Below are positions 36,104-46,580 of a stretch of 64,000 bases of DNA, in pieces; position 1 is the stretch's first letter, and each line of letters starts with the position of its first letter. The translations under genes were made by a program, and so were the position numbers. The DNA lies in contig NZ_MRCI01000001.1 in assembly GCF_001922575.1 (NCBI RefSeq), positions 2,542,001-2,606,000 of the forward strand, given 5' to 3'. This stretch comes from Neptunomonas phycophila (GTDB taxonomy: Bacteria > Pseudomonadota > Gammaproteobacteria > Pseudomonadales > Balneatricaceae). The notes below the pieces were generated by a model. It saw only the letters and a program-made list of their open reading frames with translations. It was not told where the DNA came from and ran no database searches.

Positions 36104-37444
36104 ATGCTGGATAAAGTAGTTATTGCTAACCGTGGTGAGATCGCCCTGCGAATCCTCCGCGCGTGTAAAGAGCTGGGCATTAAGACAGTAGCGATTCACT
36201 CCCAAGCTGACCGCGAATTGATGCATGTGCGTCTCGCGGATCAAGCGGTGTGTATTGGCCCTGCGTCCTCAGCCAAAAGTTACCTCAACATACCTGCGAT
36301 CATTAGTGCAGCGGAAGTGACTGATGCCTCCGCTATCCACCCTGGCTACGGCTTTTTAGCCGAGAATGCAGGCTTCGCAGAACAAGTAGAGCGTTCAGGC
36401 TTCACTTTCATTGGCCCAACCGCAGATGTTATCCGTCTCATGGGCGACAAAGTTTCTGCCATTGAAGCCATGAAAGCGGCAGGTGTACCAACCGTACCAG
36501 GCTCTGACGGCCCATTGTCAGATAACCCAGACGAAATACGCGCCATTGCCAAACGTATTGGCTACCCTATCATCATCAAAGCGGCTTCTGGCGGTGGTGG
36601 TCGCGGTATGCGCGTCGTTCACTCTGAAGCCTCGCTAATTAACTCTGTACACGTTACTAAGTCAGAAGCCGCTGCGGCCTTCGGCGATGAAACTGTTTAC
36701 ATGGAGAAGTACCTAGAAAACCCACGCCATGTGGAGGTTCAGGTATTAGCGGACGGTCAGGGCAACGCAATCCACCTGTATGATCGCGATTGCTCTATGC
36801 AACGTCGTCACCAAAAAGTAGTGGAAGAAGCGCCGGCTCCGTTAATTGATGAAGACGCTCGTGCCAAAGTTCTTCAGTCTTGTGTCGATGCCTGTATTAA
36901 AATTGGCTATCGCGGCGCTGGTACTTTCGAATTTTTATACGAGAATGGCGGCTTCTACTTCATCGAAATGAACACTCGAGTTCAAGTAGAGCACCCTGTA
37001 ACAGAGATGGTTACTGGGGTTGATATTGTAAAAGAGCAATTGCGTATTGCCGCGGGCTTACCGCTTTCCTATAAGCAAGAAGACATTGTCGTTCGCGGCC
37101 ACGCGTTTGAGTGCCGTATCAATGCCGAAGACTCAAAAACATTCTTGCCTAGCCCGGGTAAAGTCATTCACTTCCATGCACCGGGTGGTAACGGTGTACG
37201 TGTTGACTCACATATCTATGATGGCTACACAGTGCCGCCTCACTACGACTCCCTGATTGCTAAGCTGATCACGTACGGAGAAGACCGAGAAACCGCTTTA
37301 ATTCGCATGCGTAATGCATTAGAAGAACTGCTGGTAGAAGGTATCCGCACGAACACTCAGCTACACCAAGAGATCGTCCGCGACGCGCACTTTATGGAAG
37401 GTGGGGTTAACATCCACTACCTAGAGAAAAAGTTAGGACTCTAA
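36104..37444 (+). CDS. accC: Biotin carboxylase of acetyl-CoA carboxylase
   Basis: A 446-residue ATP-grasp enzyme that carboxylates biotin on Acc[16 protein letters not shown] opens it, the glycine-rich ATP lid is [12 protein letters not shown] near 165, and [15 protein letters not shown] near 289-303 holds catalytic residues. Normal length (E. coli 449). A second biotin carboxylase at 61125-62528 is a paralogue in the pxp cluster. Ends at a strong terminator. Confidence 0.97.
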   Translation: MLDKVVIANRGEIALRILRACKELGIKTVAIHSQADRELMHVRLADQAVCIGPASSAKSYLNIPAIISAAEVTDASAIHPGYGFLAENAGFAEQVERSGFTFIGPTADVIRLMGDKVSAIEAMKAAGVPTVPGSDGPLSDNPDEIRAIAKRIGYPIIIKAASGGGGRGMRVVHSEASLINSVHVTKSEAAAAFGDETVYMEKYLENPRHVEVQVLADGQGNAIHLYDRDCSMQRRHQKVVEEAPAPLIDEDARAKVLQSCVDACIKIGYRGAGTFEFLYENGGFYFIEMNTRVQVEHPVTEMVTGVDIVKEQLRIAAGLPLSYKQEDIVVRGHAFECRINAEDSKTFLPSPGKVIHFHAPGGNGVRVDSHIYDGYTVPPHYDSLIAKLITYGEDRETALIRMRNALEELLVEGIRTNTQLHQEIVRDAHFMEGGVNIHYLEKKLGL

Positions 37445-37461
37445 GACTAATAAGCCATAAA

Positions 37462-37484
37462 AAGCCCGCCTTGCGGGCTTTTTT
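37462..37484 (+). terminator. Terminator after accC
   Basis: AAGCCCGC, loop CTT, GCGGGCTT, then four more T. Confidence 0.92.
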
Positions 37485-37544
37485 ATTTTACGCCCCTACT
37501 AGTTTACGTAATAATCTGCCCTTTAGTTTCTAGGATCCAACATC

Positions 37545-38438
37545 ATGCCTTGGTTACAAATTAAGCTCGAAATCAACCCTGATTCAGCAGAACGTTATGA
37601 AGATATATTGCTGGAAGCCGGTTGTGCAGCGGTCACCTACCAAGACAGTGAAGACCAGCCTATTTTCGAACCCGACTTAGGAACGACGCCTTTATGGCAA
37701 CGCACCACCATCTCAGGATTATTTGATACTGATTATGATATGGCTGCCACCGAAGCGTTTATTCGAGAAGCCCACTCAACGATTTTCAAGAACAGCGATT
37801 TCCCAACCTTTAGCGCAGAGATCTTAGAGGACAAGGATTGGGAACGCGAGTGGATGAAAAATTACCATCCAATGCAATTTGGTCAACGACTGTGGATCTG
37901 CCCAAGCTGGCGAGAAGCTCCAGACCCAAACGCCGTTAACCTTATGCTAGATCCGGGTCTTGCCTTTGGTACCGGGACTCACCCCACAACCGCGTTATGC
38001 TTAGAGTGGCTAGATGCTCAAACGCTTGAAGGCAAAAAAGTAACAGATTACGGCTGTGGCTCTGGTATTTTGGGTATTGCCGCCCTTTTATTAGGGGCAG
38101 ACCATGTCATCGCTGTTGATATTGATATTCAGGCTATCCAAGCTACACGCGACAATCTCGGCCGCAATAAACTCAGTGATGACCGCTTAGACGCCTACTT
38201 ACCCGAATCTGCCCCACAAGCAACAACCGATGTCCTGGTTGCTAATATTCTTGCGGGTCCATTGGTAGAGTTGGCCCCTACCCTAGCCGAACGAGTCAAA
38301 CCGGGTGGCCTATTAGCGTTATCTGGATTACTTATCCATCAAGCGGACGAAATAATCCAAGCCTACAGCCCTTGGTTTGATCTTGACCCTGTTGCAGAAC
38401 GAGAAGAATGGATCAGGGTAACTGGCGTTAAACGATGA
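37545..38438 (+). CDS. prmA: Ribosomal protein L11 methyltransferase
   Basis: A 297-residue SAM-dependent enzyme that trimethylates L11. An N-terminal substrate-binding domain (1-60) precedes a class I methyltransferase with [20 protein letters not shown] near 166-185 and [15 protein letters not shown] near 228. Its last 4 bp overlap the start of the next gene (ATGA), so the two are coupled. Confidence 0.96.
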   Translation: MPWLQIKLEINPDSAERYEDILLEAGCAAVTYQDSEDQPIFEPDLGTTPLWQRTTISGLFDTDYDMAATEAFIREAHSTIFKNSDFPTFSAEILEDKDWEREWMKNYHPMQFGQRLWICPSWREAPDPNAVNLMLDPGLAFGTGTHPTTALCLEWLDAQTLEGKKVTDYGCGSGILGIAALLLGADHVIAVDIDIQAIQATRDNLGRNKLSDDRLDAYLPESAPQATTDVLVANILAGPLVELAPTLAERVKPGGLLALSGLLIHQADEIIQAYSPWFDLDPVAEREEWIRVTGVKR

Positions 38439-39277
38439 GCGAAGCTTCTTTCATCACAAGCTGCCCTGAATGCAAAACGCGCTTTAGTGTTAATGCAGGG
38501 CAGCTCAAGATTGCCGCTGGAAAAGTACGCTGCGGTGTTTGCTTACAAGTTTTTGAAGCTAAGCCTGCCATATCGCCAGAGCGCAAAAGCTCGACAGCCA
38601 AGCCTATGGCGCCGGCATCGTCAGCGAAACCAGCTCGTAGCCCCTCTCAAAGCCAGCCGCTTACCGCTAGTAGGGATGACGCCTTTAACCGCCACTCTCC
38701 TTCGCTGAACACAGCCTCCAAGCCAAAGCTATATATTCCTGTTGAAAAAATAAGTGTTTCAACCAGCCCTGTTCCTAGCAACAAAATATCCTTACCCAAC
38801 TCCATAGCTGCTGGGTTTTCATTAGTGCTGATTGTGTTATTGCTATTTCAGGTTGCTTGGTTCAAACGCACTGACTGGCTCAATAACCCCACACTTCGCC
38901 CTTTGTACGCGCCTTTTTATGAGTTAGTAGAAGTTCCTATGCCCCCTAGGGCGGCTCCAAACCTGATACGCGCTTATCAGCTCACTTTACAGCCTCATGA
39001 ACAGCACCAAGAAGCTCTGCGTATCTCACTGCTTTTAGAGAACAATGCATCATTTGCGCAACCGTTTCCTAGCATGCAACTAGAATTTATGGATGTAAAA
39101 GGCCGACTTATTGCACAACGCCTTTTTACGGCCACGGAGTATATCAACGCACAATTATTTCCAGAGCAGCTCATTCCAACACATCAACCTATTCAGATTC
39201 AGCTTGACATTCTCAACCCAGGCCGACGAGCTGTCAGTTATCAGGTAAAGCTAATTCCAGATAGCAAAAATGGTTAA
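38435..39277 (+). CDS. Zinc-ribbon DUF3426 membrane protein
   Basis: A 280-residue protein. The N-terminal zinc ribbon (MJ0042 type) has CPECKTRF and CGVCLQVF at about 10-40, a Pro/Ser-rich linker leads to a membrane segment (about 128-147, [15 protein letters not shown]), and the C-terminal half is a DUF3426 domain, presumably periplasmic, with [11 protein letters not shown] and a beta-rich end. Function unknown. The family is commonly found next to prmA in gammaproteobacteria. Confidence 0.88.
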   Translation: MSEASFITSCPECKTRFSVNAGQLKIAAGKVRCGVCLQVFEAKPAISPERKSSTAKPMAPASSAKPARSPSQSQPLTASRDDAFNRHSPSLNTASKPKLYIPVEKISVSTSPVPSNKISLPNSIAAGFSLVLIVLLLFQVAWFKRTDWLNNPTLRPLYAPFYELVEVPMPPRAAPNLIRAYQLTLQPHEQHQEALRISLLLENNASFAQPFPSMQLEFMDVKGRLIAQRLFTATEYINAQLFPEQLIPTHQPIQIQLDILNPGRRAVSYQVKLIPDSKNG

Positions 39278-39405
39278 AAAATCATCAAAACGGCTTGGAG
39301 CCATTCGCGCTTGCGGGTATGATTACGCCCTCCCTGATTCCATGCCACGTCCTCCTTTTTATTAACGAGGAGTGGGTAATTCATTTCTGACGTTTGAAGG
39401 TTGCT

Positions 39406-40392
39406 ATGTTCCGGATCGGCCCCTACAGCATAGATAGTCAGGTTATCCTAGCCCCCATGGCAGGAGTAACCGATCAGCCTTTCAGAAACCTGTGCCGTCG
39501 CCTTGGTGCTGGCTTGGTCGTTTCAGAGATGGTGACTGCAGACAGCCGTTTATGGAACAGTCGCAAATCAACACTGCGAATGAATCATACCGGCGAGCCT
39601 GAACCGAGATCGGTTCAAATAGCGGGTGGTGATGCCGATATGCTGGCGCACGCGGCTCGCTTAAACGCAGAGCGCGGTGCTCAAATTATCGATATCAATA
39701 TGGGCTGCCCGGCTAAAAAGGTTTGCAACAAAGCCGCAGGTTCTGCTTTATTGAAAGATGAGGCACTCGTTCAGTCTATATTGACGGCTGTCGTATCCGC
39801 GGTTGACATACCGGTCACTCTAAAAATTCGTACGGGCTGGTCCACAGACAACCGCAACGCCTTAACGATTGCGCGAATGGCTGAGGATGCCGGCATCCAA
39901 GCGTTAGCGGTCCATGGGCGTACGCGTGCATGCGGCTACAAAGGGGATGCTGAGTACGACACCATAGCGGCTATACGGGATGTTATATCCATACCATTAT
40001 TTGCTAATGGCGATATCACTACCCCTGAAAAGGCCTATCAAGTACTGCAACATACAGGCGCTGATGCCGTCATGGTAGGTCGAGGTGCGCAGGGTAACCC
40101 ATGGATTTTCAGAGAGATAGATCATTACTTACGCCATCATGAGCATCTGGACCGGCCTACTAAAGCCGAGATCAAAGCAGTGCTGCTTGATCACTTAGAC
40201 GCACTTCATGTTTTTTATGGCGATGTGATGGGCCCGCGAATTGCTCGCAAACATGTTGGCTGGTACTTGAAAGATCAGCCAAATAGCGTATCGTTCCGCG
40301 CTCATTTTAATCAACTAGAAACTGCATCCGAACAAGTCACAGCACTCGGGCATTATTTTGACGATGCAACTACCGACTTTGCTGCGGCCTGA
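39406..40392 (+). CDS. dusB: tRNA-dihydrouridine synthase B
   Basis: A 328-residue FMN enzyme that reduces uridine in the tRNA D-loop. LAPMAGVTDQPFRNLCRRLG, the catalytic segment DINMGCPAKKVCNKAAGSAL (Cys near 95-103) and VHGRTR are all present. A TTG 12 bp upstream is in frame, but ATG 39406 has GAAGG at good distance. In the usual dusB-fis operon. Confidence 0.95.
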   Translation: MFRIGPYSIDSQVILAPMAGVTDQPFRNLCRRLGAGLVVSEMVTADSRLWNSRKSTLRMNHTGEPEPRSVQIAGGDADMLAHAARLNAERGAQIIDINMGCPAKKVCNKAAGSALLKDEALVQSILTAVVSAVDIPVTLKIRTGWSTDNRNALTIARMAEDAGIQALAVHGRTRACGYKGDAEYDTIAAIRDVISIPLFANGDITTPEKAYQVLQHTGADAVMVGRGAQGNPWIFREIDHYLRHHEHLDRPTKAEIKAVLLDHLDALHVFYGDVMGPRIARKHVGWYLKDQPNSVSFRAHFNQLETASEQVTALGHYFDDATTDFAAA

Positions 40393-40418
40393 TTCACTTC
40401 AACGGGTATATAAGTACT

Positions 40419-40712
40419 GTGGATATTAAAGAAAACACAACAGCCGCTTTCTCAAAAGCGGAAGGCCTTCAGAACAGCGTTCAGCAACCAACACTACGCG
40501 ATAACGTTCAGGCCTCATTGAGTAACTATTTTAAGCAGCTTGACGGCCAGCCAGTTACCGATGTTTATCAAATGGTGCTTTCTGAAGTTGAAGCGCCTCT
40601 GTTCGAAACAGTCATGGCCTATACCAAAGATAACCAAACTAAAGCTTCAGAACTACTAGGGCTTAACCGTGGCACGCTTCGCAAAAAGCTTAAGCAATAC
40701 GGTTTACTGTAA
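40419..40712 (+). CDS. fis: Nucleoid protein Fis
   Basis: A 97-residue DNA-bending protein active in fast growth, with targets in rRNA and tRNA promoters. The C-terminal helix-turn-helix (QTKASELLGLNRGTLRKKLK) and the central dimer helices (LRDNVQASLSNYFKQL) match the family well. The start is GTG at 40419, 26 bp after dusB, with no strong ribosome site, which suits coupling to dusB; translation may also begin later in the poorly conserved N-terminus. Confidence 0.95.
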   Translation: MDIKENTTAAFSKAEGLQNSVQQPTLRDNVQASLSNYFKQLDGQPVTDVYQMVLSEVEAPLFETVMAYTKDNQTKASELLGLNRGTLRKKLKQYGLL

Positions 40713-40745
40713 CTTTTAATTTTCAGCATAGTGGCAAATATAACC

Positions 40746-42344
40746 ATGGCAGAACAAAACTACACCCCTATTCGTCGCGCACTTATTAGTGTTTCGGACA
40801 AAACTGGTATCGTTGAATTCGCACGCGAATTACAAGCGTCTGGCGTTGAGATCCTTTCAACCGGCGGAACGTTTAAGCTTTTATGCGATAACGCAATCCC
40901 AGCAATTGAAGTATCCGACTACACCGGCTTCCCTGAAATGATGGATGGCCGCGTAAAAACACTGCATCCCAAGGTGCATGGCGGTATCTTAGGGCGTCGC
41001 GGGCAGGATGATGCGATCATGAATGAGCATGGCATCAACCCAATCGACATGGTTGTTGTCAATCTATATCCGTTCGAGCAGACCATCGCTCGTGAAGATT
41101 GCGATTTGCCGTTAGCGATCGAAAATATCGATATCGGTGGACCAACGATGGTGCGCTCGGCGGCGAAGAACCATAAAGACGTAGCCATCGTTGTCAATGC
41201 ATCTAGCTACGCAGCTGTATTAGCTGAATTAAAAGCCAACAATGGCCTAGGCTACAAAACACGTTTTGATCTAGCTCTGCAGGCTTTCGAACACACGGCA
41301 CGTTACGACGGTATGATCGCAAACTACTTAGGTACTATCGATCAAACCTCTGAAAACCTAAGCACTGAAGGCCGCGACGCCTTCCCACGGACATTCAACA
41401 CACAGTTCGTTAAAGATCAGGACATGCGCTACGGCGAAAACCCTCACCAAAAAGCCGCTTTTTATGTTGAAGCGGCACCGCAAGAAGCCTCTATTGCGAC
41501 TGCCACTCAGCTCCAAGGTAAAGAACTGTCTTTCAACAATGTTGCCGATACCGATGCAGCGCTTGAGTGTGTTAAATCTTTCACTAAGCCTGCTTGCGTC
41601 ATTGTAAAACATGCCAACCCTTGTGGCGTTGGTGTAGCACCGGAAGGTATTTTAGCGGCCTATGAACTGGCTTATGCTACTGATACCGAGTCTGCTTTTG
41701 GCGGCATCATCGCGTTTAACCGCGAACTGGATGCAGCAACAGCACAAGCCATTGTTGATCGCCAGTTTGTAGAAGTGATCATCGCTCCTAAAGTCAGCCC
41801 AGAAGCGGCGGCTGTGGTTGAAGCGAAAAAGAATGTTCGCTTACTCGCCTGTGGCGAATGGCCTAGCGAACGCATCGGCGGCTTAGACTACAAACGTGTC
41901 AACGGTGGCTTATTAGTTCAAGACCGTGATAACGGCATGATCTCAGTTGATGATTTAAAGATTGTCACTAAACGTCAACCAACTGAAGATGAATTAAACG
42001 ATCTTATCTTTGCTTGGAAGGTCGCCAAGTTTGTTAAGTCCAACGCGATTGTTTACGCTAAAAACCGTCAAACAGTGGGCGTTGGAGCGGGTCAAATGAG
42101 CCGTATTAACTCGGCGCGTATTGCTGCCATTAAAGCGGAACATGCAGGCCTACAGGTTGCGGGCTCGGTTATGTCTTCTGATGCCTTTTTCCCATTCCGA
42201 GATGGTATTGATGCCGCGGCGGCTAATGGCATTGCTGCCGTCATCCAACCCGGCGGTTCGATGCGTGACCAAGAAGTTATTGATGCGGCTGATGAGCACG
42301 GCATGGCGATGGTCTTCACCGGTATGCGCCACTTCCGCCACTAA
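40746..42344 (+). CDS. purH: Bifunctional AICAR formyltransferase / IMP cyclohydrolase
   Basis: A 532-residue enzyme of the last two steps of IMP synthesis. The N-terminal cyclohydrolase domain begins [20 protein letters not shown]; the formyltransferase half has [11 protein letters not shown] (catalytic Lys-His) and ends [15 protein letters not shown] / [13 protein letters not shown] at 40731 is in frame, but ATG 40746 gives the E. coli-like N-terminus; the ribosome site is weak. A terminator separates it from purD. Confidence 0.96.
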   Translation: MAEQNYTPIRRALISVSDKTGIVEFARELQASGVEILSTGGTFKLLCDNAIPAIEVSDYTGFPEMMDGRVKTLHPKVHGGILGRRGQDDAIMNEHGINPIDMVVVNLYPFEQTIAREDCDLPLAIENIDIGGPTMVRSAAKNHKDVAIVVNASSYAAVLAELKANNGLGYKTRFDLALQAFEHTARYDGMIANYLGTIDQTSENLSTEGRDAFPRTFNTQFVKDQDMRYGENPHQKAAFYVEAAPQEASIATATQLQGKELSFNNVADTDAALECVKSFTKPACVIVKHANPCGVGVAPEGILAAYELAYATDTESAFGGIIAFNRELDAATAQAIVDRQFVEVIIAPKVSPEAAAVVEAKKNVRLLACGEWPSERIGGLDYKRVNGGLLVQDRDNGMISVDDLKIVTKRQPTEDELNDLIFAWKVAKFVKSNAIVYAKNRQTVGVGAGQMSRINSARIAAIKAEHAGLQVAGSVMSSDAFFPFRDGIDAAAANGIAAVIQPGGSMRDQEVIDAADEHGMAMVFTGMRHFRH

Positions 42345-42356
42345 GCATTTTACAAA

Positions 42357-42384
42357 AAGCAACGCTCATTAGCGTTGCTTTTTT
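42357..42384 (+). terminator. Terminator between purH and purD
   Basis: AAGCAACGCT, loop CATT, AGCGTTGCTT, then TTTT. It lies 12 bp after purH and 18 bp before purD, so purD depends on read-through. Confidence 0.9.
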
Positions 42385-42401
42385 ATGAAGGAGAACCTCC
42401 T

Positions 42402-43682
42402 ATGAAAATTTTAATTATTGGATCAGGCGGCCGTGAGCATGCCCTCGCTTGGTCTGCTGCAAAAGACGAACGCGTCACTGATATTTTTGTAGCCCCAGGT
42501 AACGCAGGTACCGCTAACGAGCCGAAAATGTCCAATGTCAACATTGGCGTGCAAGACATCCCCGCCCTTGTTACTTTTGCTAAAGACAACCATATCGCTT
42601 TAACCATTGTTGGCCCAGAAGCCCCTTTGGTAGACGGTGTTGTGGATGCTTTCCGTGCAGCTGATCTAGCAATCTTTGGCCCAACAGCCGACGCTGCTCA
42701 ATTAGAAGGCTCCAAAGCGTTTACAAAAGACTTTTTAGAACGCCAAAAAATCCCAACAGGGGATTACAAAAACTTTACCGAAGTGGAGCCCGCTATCGCC
42801 TACGTTCGCGAAAAGGGCGCTCCTATCGTTGTTAAAGCAGATGGCTTAGCCGCTGGTAAAGGCGTCATTGTGGCCATGACTTTACAAGAAGCTGAAGACG
42901 CCATTAAAGACATGTTAGCGGACAACGCCTTTGGTGATGCCGGTAGCCGTGTCGTTATTGAAGAGTTTTTAGACGGCGAAGAAGCCTCATTTATCGTAAT
43001 GGTTGATGGCGATAATGTACTACCCATGGCTACCAGCCAAGACCACAAACGCGTAGGGAATGGCGATACAGGGCCTAATACAGGCGGAATGGGGGCTTAT
43101 TCACCAGCACCTGTTGTTACTCCTGAAATCCATGACCGCATCATGTCAGAAGTCATTATGCCAACCGTTAAAGGTATGAAGGCTGAAGGCAACGAATACA
43201 CAGGCTTTTTGTACGCGGGCTTGATGATCATGGCAGATGGTACTCCTAAGGTCATTGAGTATAACTGCCGCTTTGGTGACCCTGAAACGCAACCTATCAT
43301 GTTACGATTACAATCAAGCATTGTAGAACTTTGCGAAGCAGCTATCGCGCGTAAGCTCGATACTACAACGGCACAATGGGATAGCCGCTGCTCCGTGGGT
43401 GTTGTAATGGCCGCCGGTGGTTACCCAGGTGATTATGCCAAAGGTGATGTAATATCCCTGCCTGATAGCACTCCCGAAGGGACTAAAATTTTCCAAGCCG
43501 GTACTGTGCTTAAGGACGACCAAGTAGTGACGGCCGGCGGGCGTGTGCTGTGCGTTACCGCATTAGGTGATACAGTTACCGAAGCACAATCGCGTGCCTA
43601 TGATGTGTTAAAAACTGTTAGTTGGGATGGCGCTTTCTACCGAACTGACATCGCTTATCGAGCCATTGCCCGAGAAGCATAA
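42402..43682 (+). CDS. purD: Phosphoribosylamine-glycine ligase
   Basis: A 426-residue ATP-grasp enzyme of purine synthesis that joins glycine to phosphoribosylamine. ILIIGSGGREHALAW starts it, GPNTGGMGAYSPAPV and YNCRFGDPETQPIM are the GARS signatures. The frame is open from 42375 inside the terminator, but ATG 42402 has AAGGAG at 9 bp and the right N-terminus. Confidence 0.97.
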   Translation: MKILIIGSGGREHALAWSAAKDERVTDIFVAPGNAGTANEPKMSNVNIGVQDIPALVTFAKDNHIALTIVGPEAPLVDGVVDAFRAADLAIFGPTADAAQLEGSKAFTKDFLERQKIPTGDYKNFTEVEPAIAYVREKGAPIVVKADGLAAGKGVIVAMTLQEAEDAIKDMLADNAFGDAGSRVVIEEFLDGEEASFIVMVDGDNVLPMATSQDHKRVGNGDTGPNTGGMGAYSPAPVVTPEIHDRIMSEVIMPTVKGMKAEGNEYTGFLYAGLMIMADGTPKVIEYNCRFGDPETQPIMLRLQSSIVELCEAAIARKLDTTTAQWDSRCSVGVVMAAGGYPGDYAKGDVISLPDSTPEGTKIFQAGTVLKDDQVVTAGGRVLCVTALGDTVTEAQSRAYDVLKTVSWDGAFYRTDIAYRAIAREA

Positions 43683-43693
43683 TCAAGATTACT

Positions 43694-43723
43694 AAAAGCC
43701 ACTAAAAATAGTGGCTTTTTTTT
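43694..43723 (+). terminator. Terminator after purD
   Basis: AGCCACTA and TAGTGGCT with an A-rich flank and eight T. Confidence 0.92.
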
Positions 43724-43897
43724 GTCAAAAACAAAGATTAACAGAGGGTTAAGCGTGATAAAGTACAATCTCTGGACTCGAAACGCGAAATTGTAAACTA
43801 TAAACTTATATCAGCCCGTTGCGGCTTGTAAGGTTAGTCGGTACTCTTCTGTTTCATTTTTATTTAACGATTTCGCACTAGTGGATTTACGCGATTT

Positions 43898-45313
43898 ATG
43901 GATATTAAACGCACACCCCTTGCCATCATTTTGGCTGCAACAATGGCCACAGGCTGTAGCGCAAGTAATCGAGATGATTCACGCCAATCTTACTGCCGTA
44001 ATGGCGGGTCAACGACTGACTATACTTGCGACCAAGAAAAACAAATTCCAGATCGTGAGCTCATTGGTTCTAAGAGCTTACCTTCTACTGACGAAGCGTG
44101 GATGCAAAGCAAACTCGCTGAAATCAAAACATGGTTGCAGCAAGAAAAAACGGACTCTAACGGTGACGTTAGCTCTACACAAAAGCCAGCCAATGCACGA
44201 ATTTCAGTGCGAGACCCTTCTGCCACAGACCCCGAGCTAATGCGCATTGAGGCCATGTCACGCAAAGGCGACCATCGTGCTGCTATGTCTGCCGTTAATA
44301 GCTTTCTAGCCAACAACCCAGAAAACTTAGAAGGCCAACTAACTAAAAGCTTAGTGCTCAATAACATGGGGCGCTTAGACGAAGCCGAGTCGCTTTTAAA
44401 ATCGGCGATTAACCGCTACCCAACTTCTCCAGAAGTCTACAATAACCTAGCGGTTCTCTATGCCGAGCAGGGGGACTACGGGCAAGCTATTGAAACTTTA
44501 CTACAAGCCTTTAGTACTCACCCGACATACGCACAAGTTCATCAGAACTTGCGTGAGCTTTACGCCACTGTCGCTTCTCAGGCATACAGCCGAGCATTGG
44601 ACCTTAACCAACAAACGAACTCTCCTCAGCTCGTAATGTTGCGTCGTACATCGGATGTCAATTCGCCCGATCTTGGCTATCAAGCGGCGTCTATCAGCAC
44701 GCAAGCTTCGTTATCTGAAAATGATAAAGCGGTAGCATCTAACCAGCCAAAACCGGCTGCAGTTGAAAAGCCTGTTATCAAACCGGCTGCAACAGTTGAA
44801 GCGAAGCCGATAGAAAAGCCTGTCGTTATCGCTGCAGTAAAACCGGAACTGAAGCCCGAGACGATAAAGCCTGAACCGCCAAAAGTAGAGCCACCTAAAG
44901 CGGCAGTTGTGAAAGCCCCAGAACCTGTTATTGTCGAAGCATCAACTAAAGCTGATGAGCCTTCAACACCTCAGTTAGTTCGTGAAGCGGTAGCCCATGT
45001 AAATGCTTGGGCTAAGGCTTGGGCAGCTCAAGACATTGACGGCTACTTAAACAGCTACACCAATAACTACCGCCCTTCGACGAAACTATCTCATAACGGC
45101 TGGGTTGCGCAGCGTAAAGACCGCTTAGCAAAACCAACTTTCATTAAAGTTGAACTGGCTAACGTGAAAACTACCATCCTAGATAGCAAAACAGCGAAGG
45201 TGACTTTTAATCAGTCTTATCAATCTAATACCTACAAGGATCAAACGAACAAACAACTGACTCTGACACGAATCAACGGTCAGTGGTTAATTGTTAAAGA
45301 ACAGTCTCTGTAG
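43898..45313 (+). CDS. TPR lipoprotein with C-terminal NTF2-like domain
   Basis: A 471-residue envelope protein. The start MDIKRTPLAIILAATMATGC has a lipobox-like ATGC, so Cys20 is probably lipidated. Residues 110-215 hold three to four TPR repeats (LEGQLTKSLVLNNMGRLDEA, YNNLAVLYAEQGDYGQAIET), 270-350 is a long Pro/Lys/Glu-rich linker with KPVIKPAATVEAKP-type repeats, and 360-471 is an NTF2/SnoaL-like domain (NAWAKAWAAQDIDGYLNSY ... NGQWLIVKEQ). The same C-terminal domain ends the next two genes. A cell-wall-associated scaffold is inferred from that kinship with the L,D-transpeptidase. Confidence 0.75.
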   Translation: MDIKRTPLAIILAATMATGCSASNRDDSRQSYCRNGGSTTDYTCDQEKQIPDRELIGSKSLPSTDEAWMQSKLAEIKTWLQQEKTDSNGDVSSTQKPANARISVRDPSATDPELMRIEAMSRKGDHRAAMSAVNSFLANNPENLEGQLTKSLVLNNMGRLDEAESLLKSAINRYPTSPEVYNNLAVLYAEQGDYGQAIETLLQAFSTHPTYAQVHQNLRELYATVASQAYSRALDLNQQTNSPQLVMLRRTSDVNSPDLGYQAASISTQASLSENDKAVASNQPKPAAVEKPVIKPAATVEAKPIEKPVVIAAVKPELKPETIKPEPPKVEPPKAAVVKAPEPVIVEASTKADEPSTPQLVREAVAHVNAWAKAWAAQDIDGYLNSYTNNYRPSTKLSHNGWVAQRKDRLAKPTFIKVELANVKTTILDSKTAKVTFNQSYQSNTYKDQTNKQLTLTRINGQWLIVKEQSL

Positions 45314-45319
45314 TAATCA

Positions 45320-45357
45320 ACCAGCTAACTACGCGGCTAATCGCTTAGTTAGCTGGT
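45320..45357. terminator. Hairpin between convergent NTF2-domain genes
   Basis: ACCAGCTAAC (45320-45329) pairs perfectly with GTTAGCTGGT (45348-45357). It overlaps the last codons of the minus-strand gene. No T run, so termination is uncertain. Confidence 0.45.
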
Positions 45358-46532
45358 GCCTTATCAACTAACCGCTCATCTACAATTAACCAACGATTAT
45401 CTCGTTTAATCCAAGTTAGCACTTTTTGTACGTTATCCTGATAACCCGAGGCACGATATAATTGCCAAAAGCGGGTTTCATACGTAACCCCATCACGCGT
45501 TATATTCACAGGACCTATCTCTACTCTTATCCATTCTGGCGCGGTAATACGCTGCTCTCGCCAAGAACGCCATTGCTCAGCGTCTGGCTGGTCTTGGGTA
45601 GAATAGTCATCATCATAGAAGCTAAAATAAGCCACCGGTGTTTGCGACTCCCACGCGCTAGCCCAATCATGAACCGCTGACGTAAGCGTGATACGTATCT
45701 CATCACCCATCATAGAACCTAAAACAGCATCAATATCCAATGCATCAGGATATGTTGGTAACTGATCTATATCTTTAGGAGGATTGAGAGAAGCCTCGGT
45801 ACTAATGCTATCTAGCAGCGTTTGCGATGCCTCGGTGGCCTGTTTTTCCAACTGCTGAGTGGGTGAAACTTCAGGGAGGGGCTCGCCTTCACTAGTCAGA
45901 AACTGACTTATCATCTGACTCAAAGAGGTAACTAATGAGGCGTCTCGAACGAGCATTGCACCTATTGTAAGTGAAACCACCGCAACGACGCTTATCGCAA
46001 TGCGCCGTAAAGAATTGGAGTCAGGTAAAGAGTGCAGTAATGGGCTCTCAACAGACTCAACGAGGCGTCCACGCAACTTCACCAAGCCAGGGCTACGCAA
46101 CCGTTTTGAATCCAGTGTCAATAGAATACGTACGGCATACTGACCTTGAGTATTCATTGGCAACGAGTCAGCAATGTCTTCAAGAACGGCGTCGTTCAGT
46201 TTATCGCCGTTAATATATAGCCATAAAACATTACCCTCTTCCGCCCAACGCCTTAAAAAGTGCTGCCGATAATTGGAATTAGATTTAGGCTGGGAAAGCA
46301 ACTGGTCTAAGCAGTCGTTGAACGATACATACTGATTCGTCTCAGACCAGCGGGGTAAAGGAATGGTTAAGTCTCGTTCAAACCTGGCTATGAGCGCTTC
46401 AGGATTCGGCACATTAATCTGAACAATGCCAAACTCAGGTAATGCCTGTTGTAACCAGCATGACCATACTTCTAAATTAGAACGGCGTTTATTTTTTTCA
46501 GTTCCCAATAAACGAGGGTTTATGCTAACCAC
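45345..46532 (-). CDS. Membrane protein with periplasmic NTF2-like domain
   Basis: A 395-residue protein. The N-terminal part of about 185 residues looks cytoplasmic (LEVWSCWLQQALPEFGIVQI, VLWLYINGDKLNDAVLEDIA) and matches no domain I know. A membrane segment follows (about 186-205, RRIAISVVAVVSLTIGAMLV), then a linker, then a C-terminal NTF2-like domain (about 280-390, VHDWASAWESQTPVAYFSFY ... NRWLIVDERL). This gives a link from cytoplasm to periplasm. It starts 48 bp after the L,D-transpeptidase stop in the same direction. Confidence 0.65.
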   Translation of the reverse strand: MVSINPRLLGTEKNKRRSNLEVWSCWLQQALPEFGIVQINVPNPEALIARFERDLTIPLPRWSETNQYVSFNDCLDQLLSQPKSNSNYRQHFLRRWAEEGNVLWLYINGDKLNDAVLEDIADSLPMNTQGQYAVRILLTLDSKRLRSPGLVKLRGRLVESVESPLLHSLPDSNSLRRIAISVVAVVSLTIGAMLVRDASLVTSLSQMISQFLTSEGEPLPEVSPTQQLEKQATEASQTLLDSISTEASLNPPKDIDQLPTYPDALDIDAVLGSMMGDEIRITLTSAVHDWASAWESQTPVAYFSFYDDDYSTQDQPDAEQWRSWREQRITAPEWIRVEIGPVNITRDGVTYETRFWQLYRASGYQDNVQKVLTWIKRDNRWLIVDERLVDKAPAN

Positions 46533-46580
46533 GTTATCTGACTAAAGTACAAGATGAGCGCACAGGTTTACAAACCATTG

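Noticed and set aside
43881-44240. 119-codon frame overlapping the TPR lipoprotein start
   Set aside because: Other frame of the lipoprotein gene, which has lipobox and TPR repeats.
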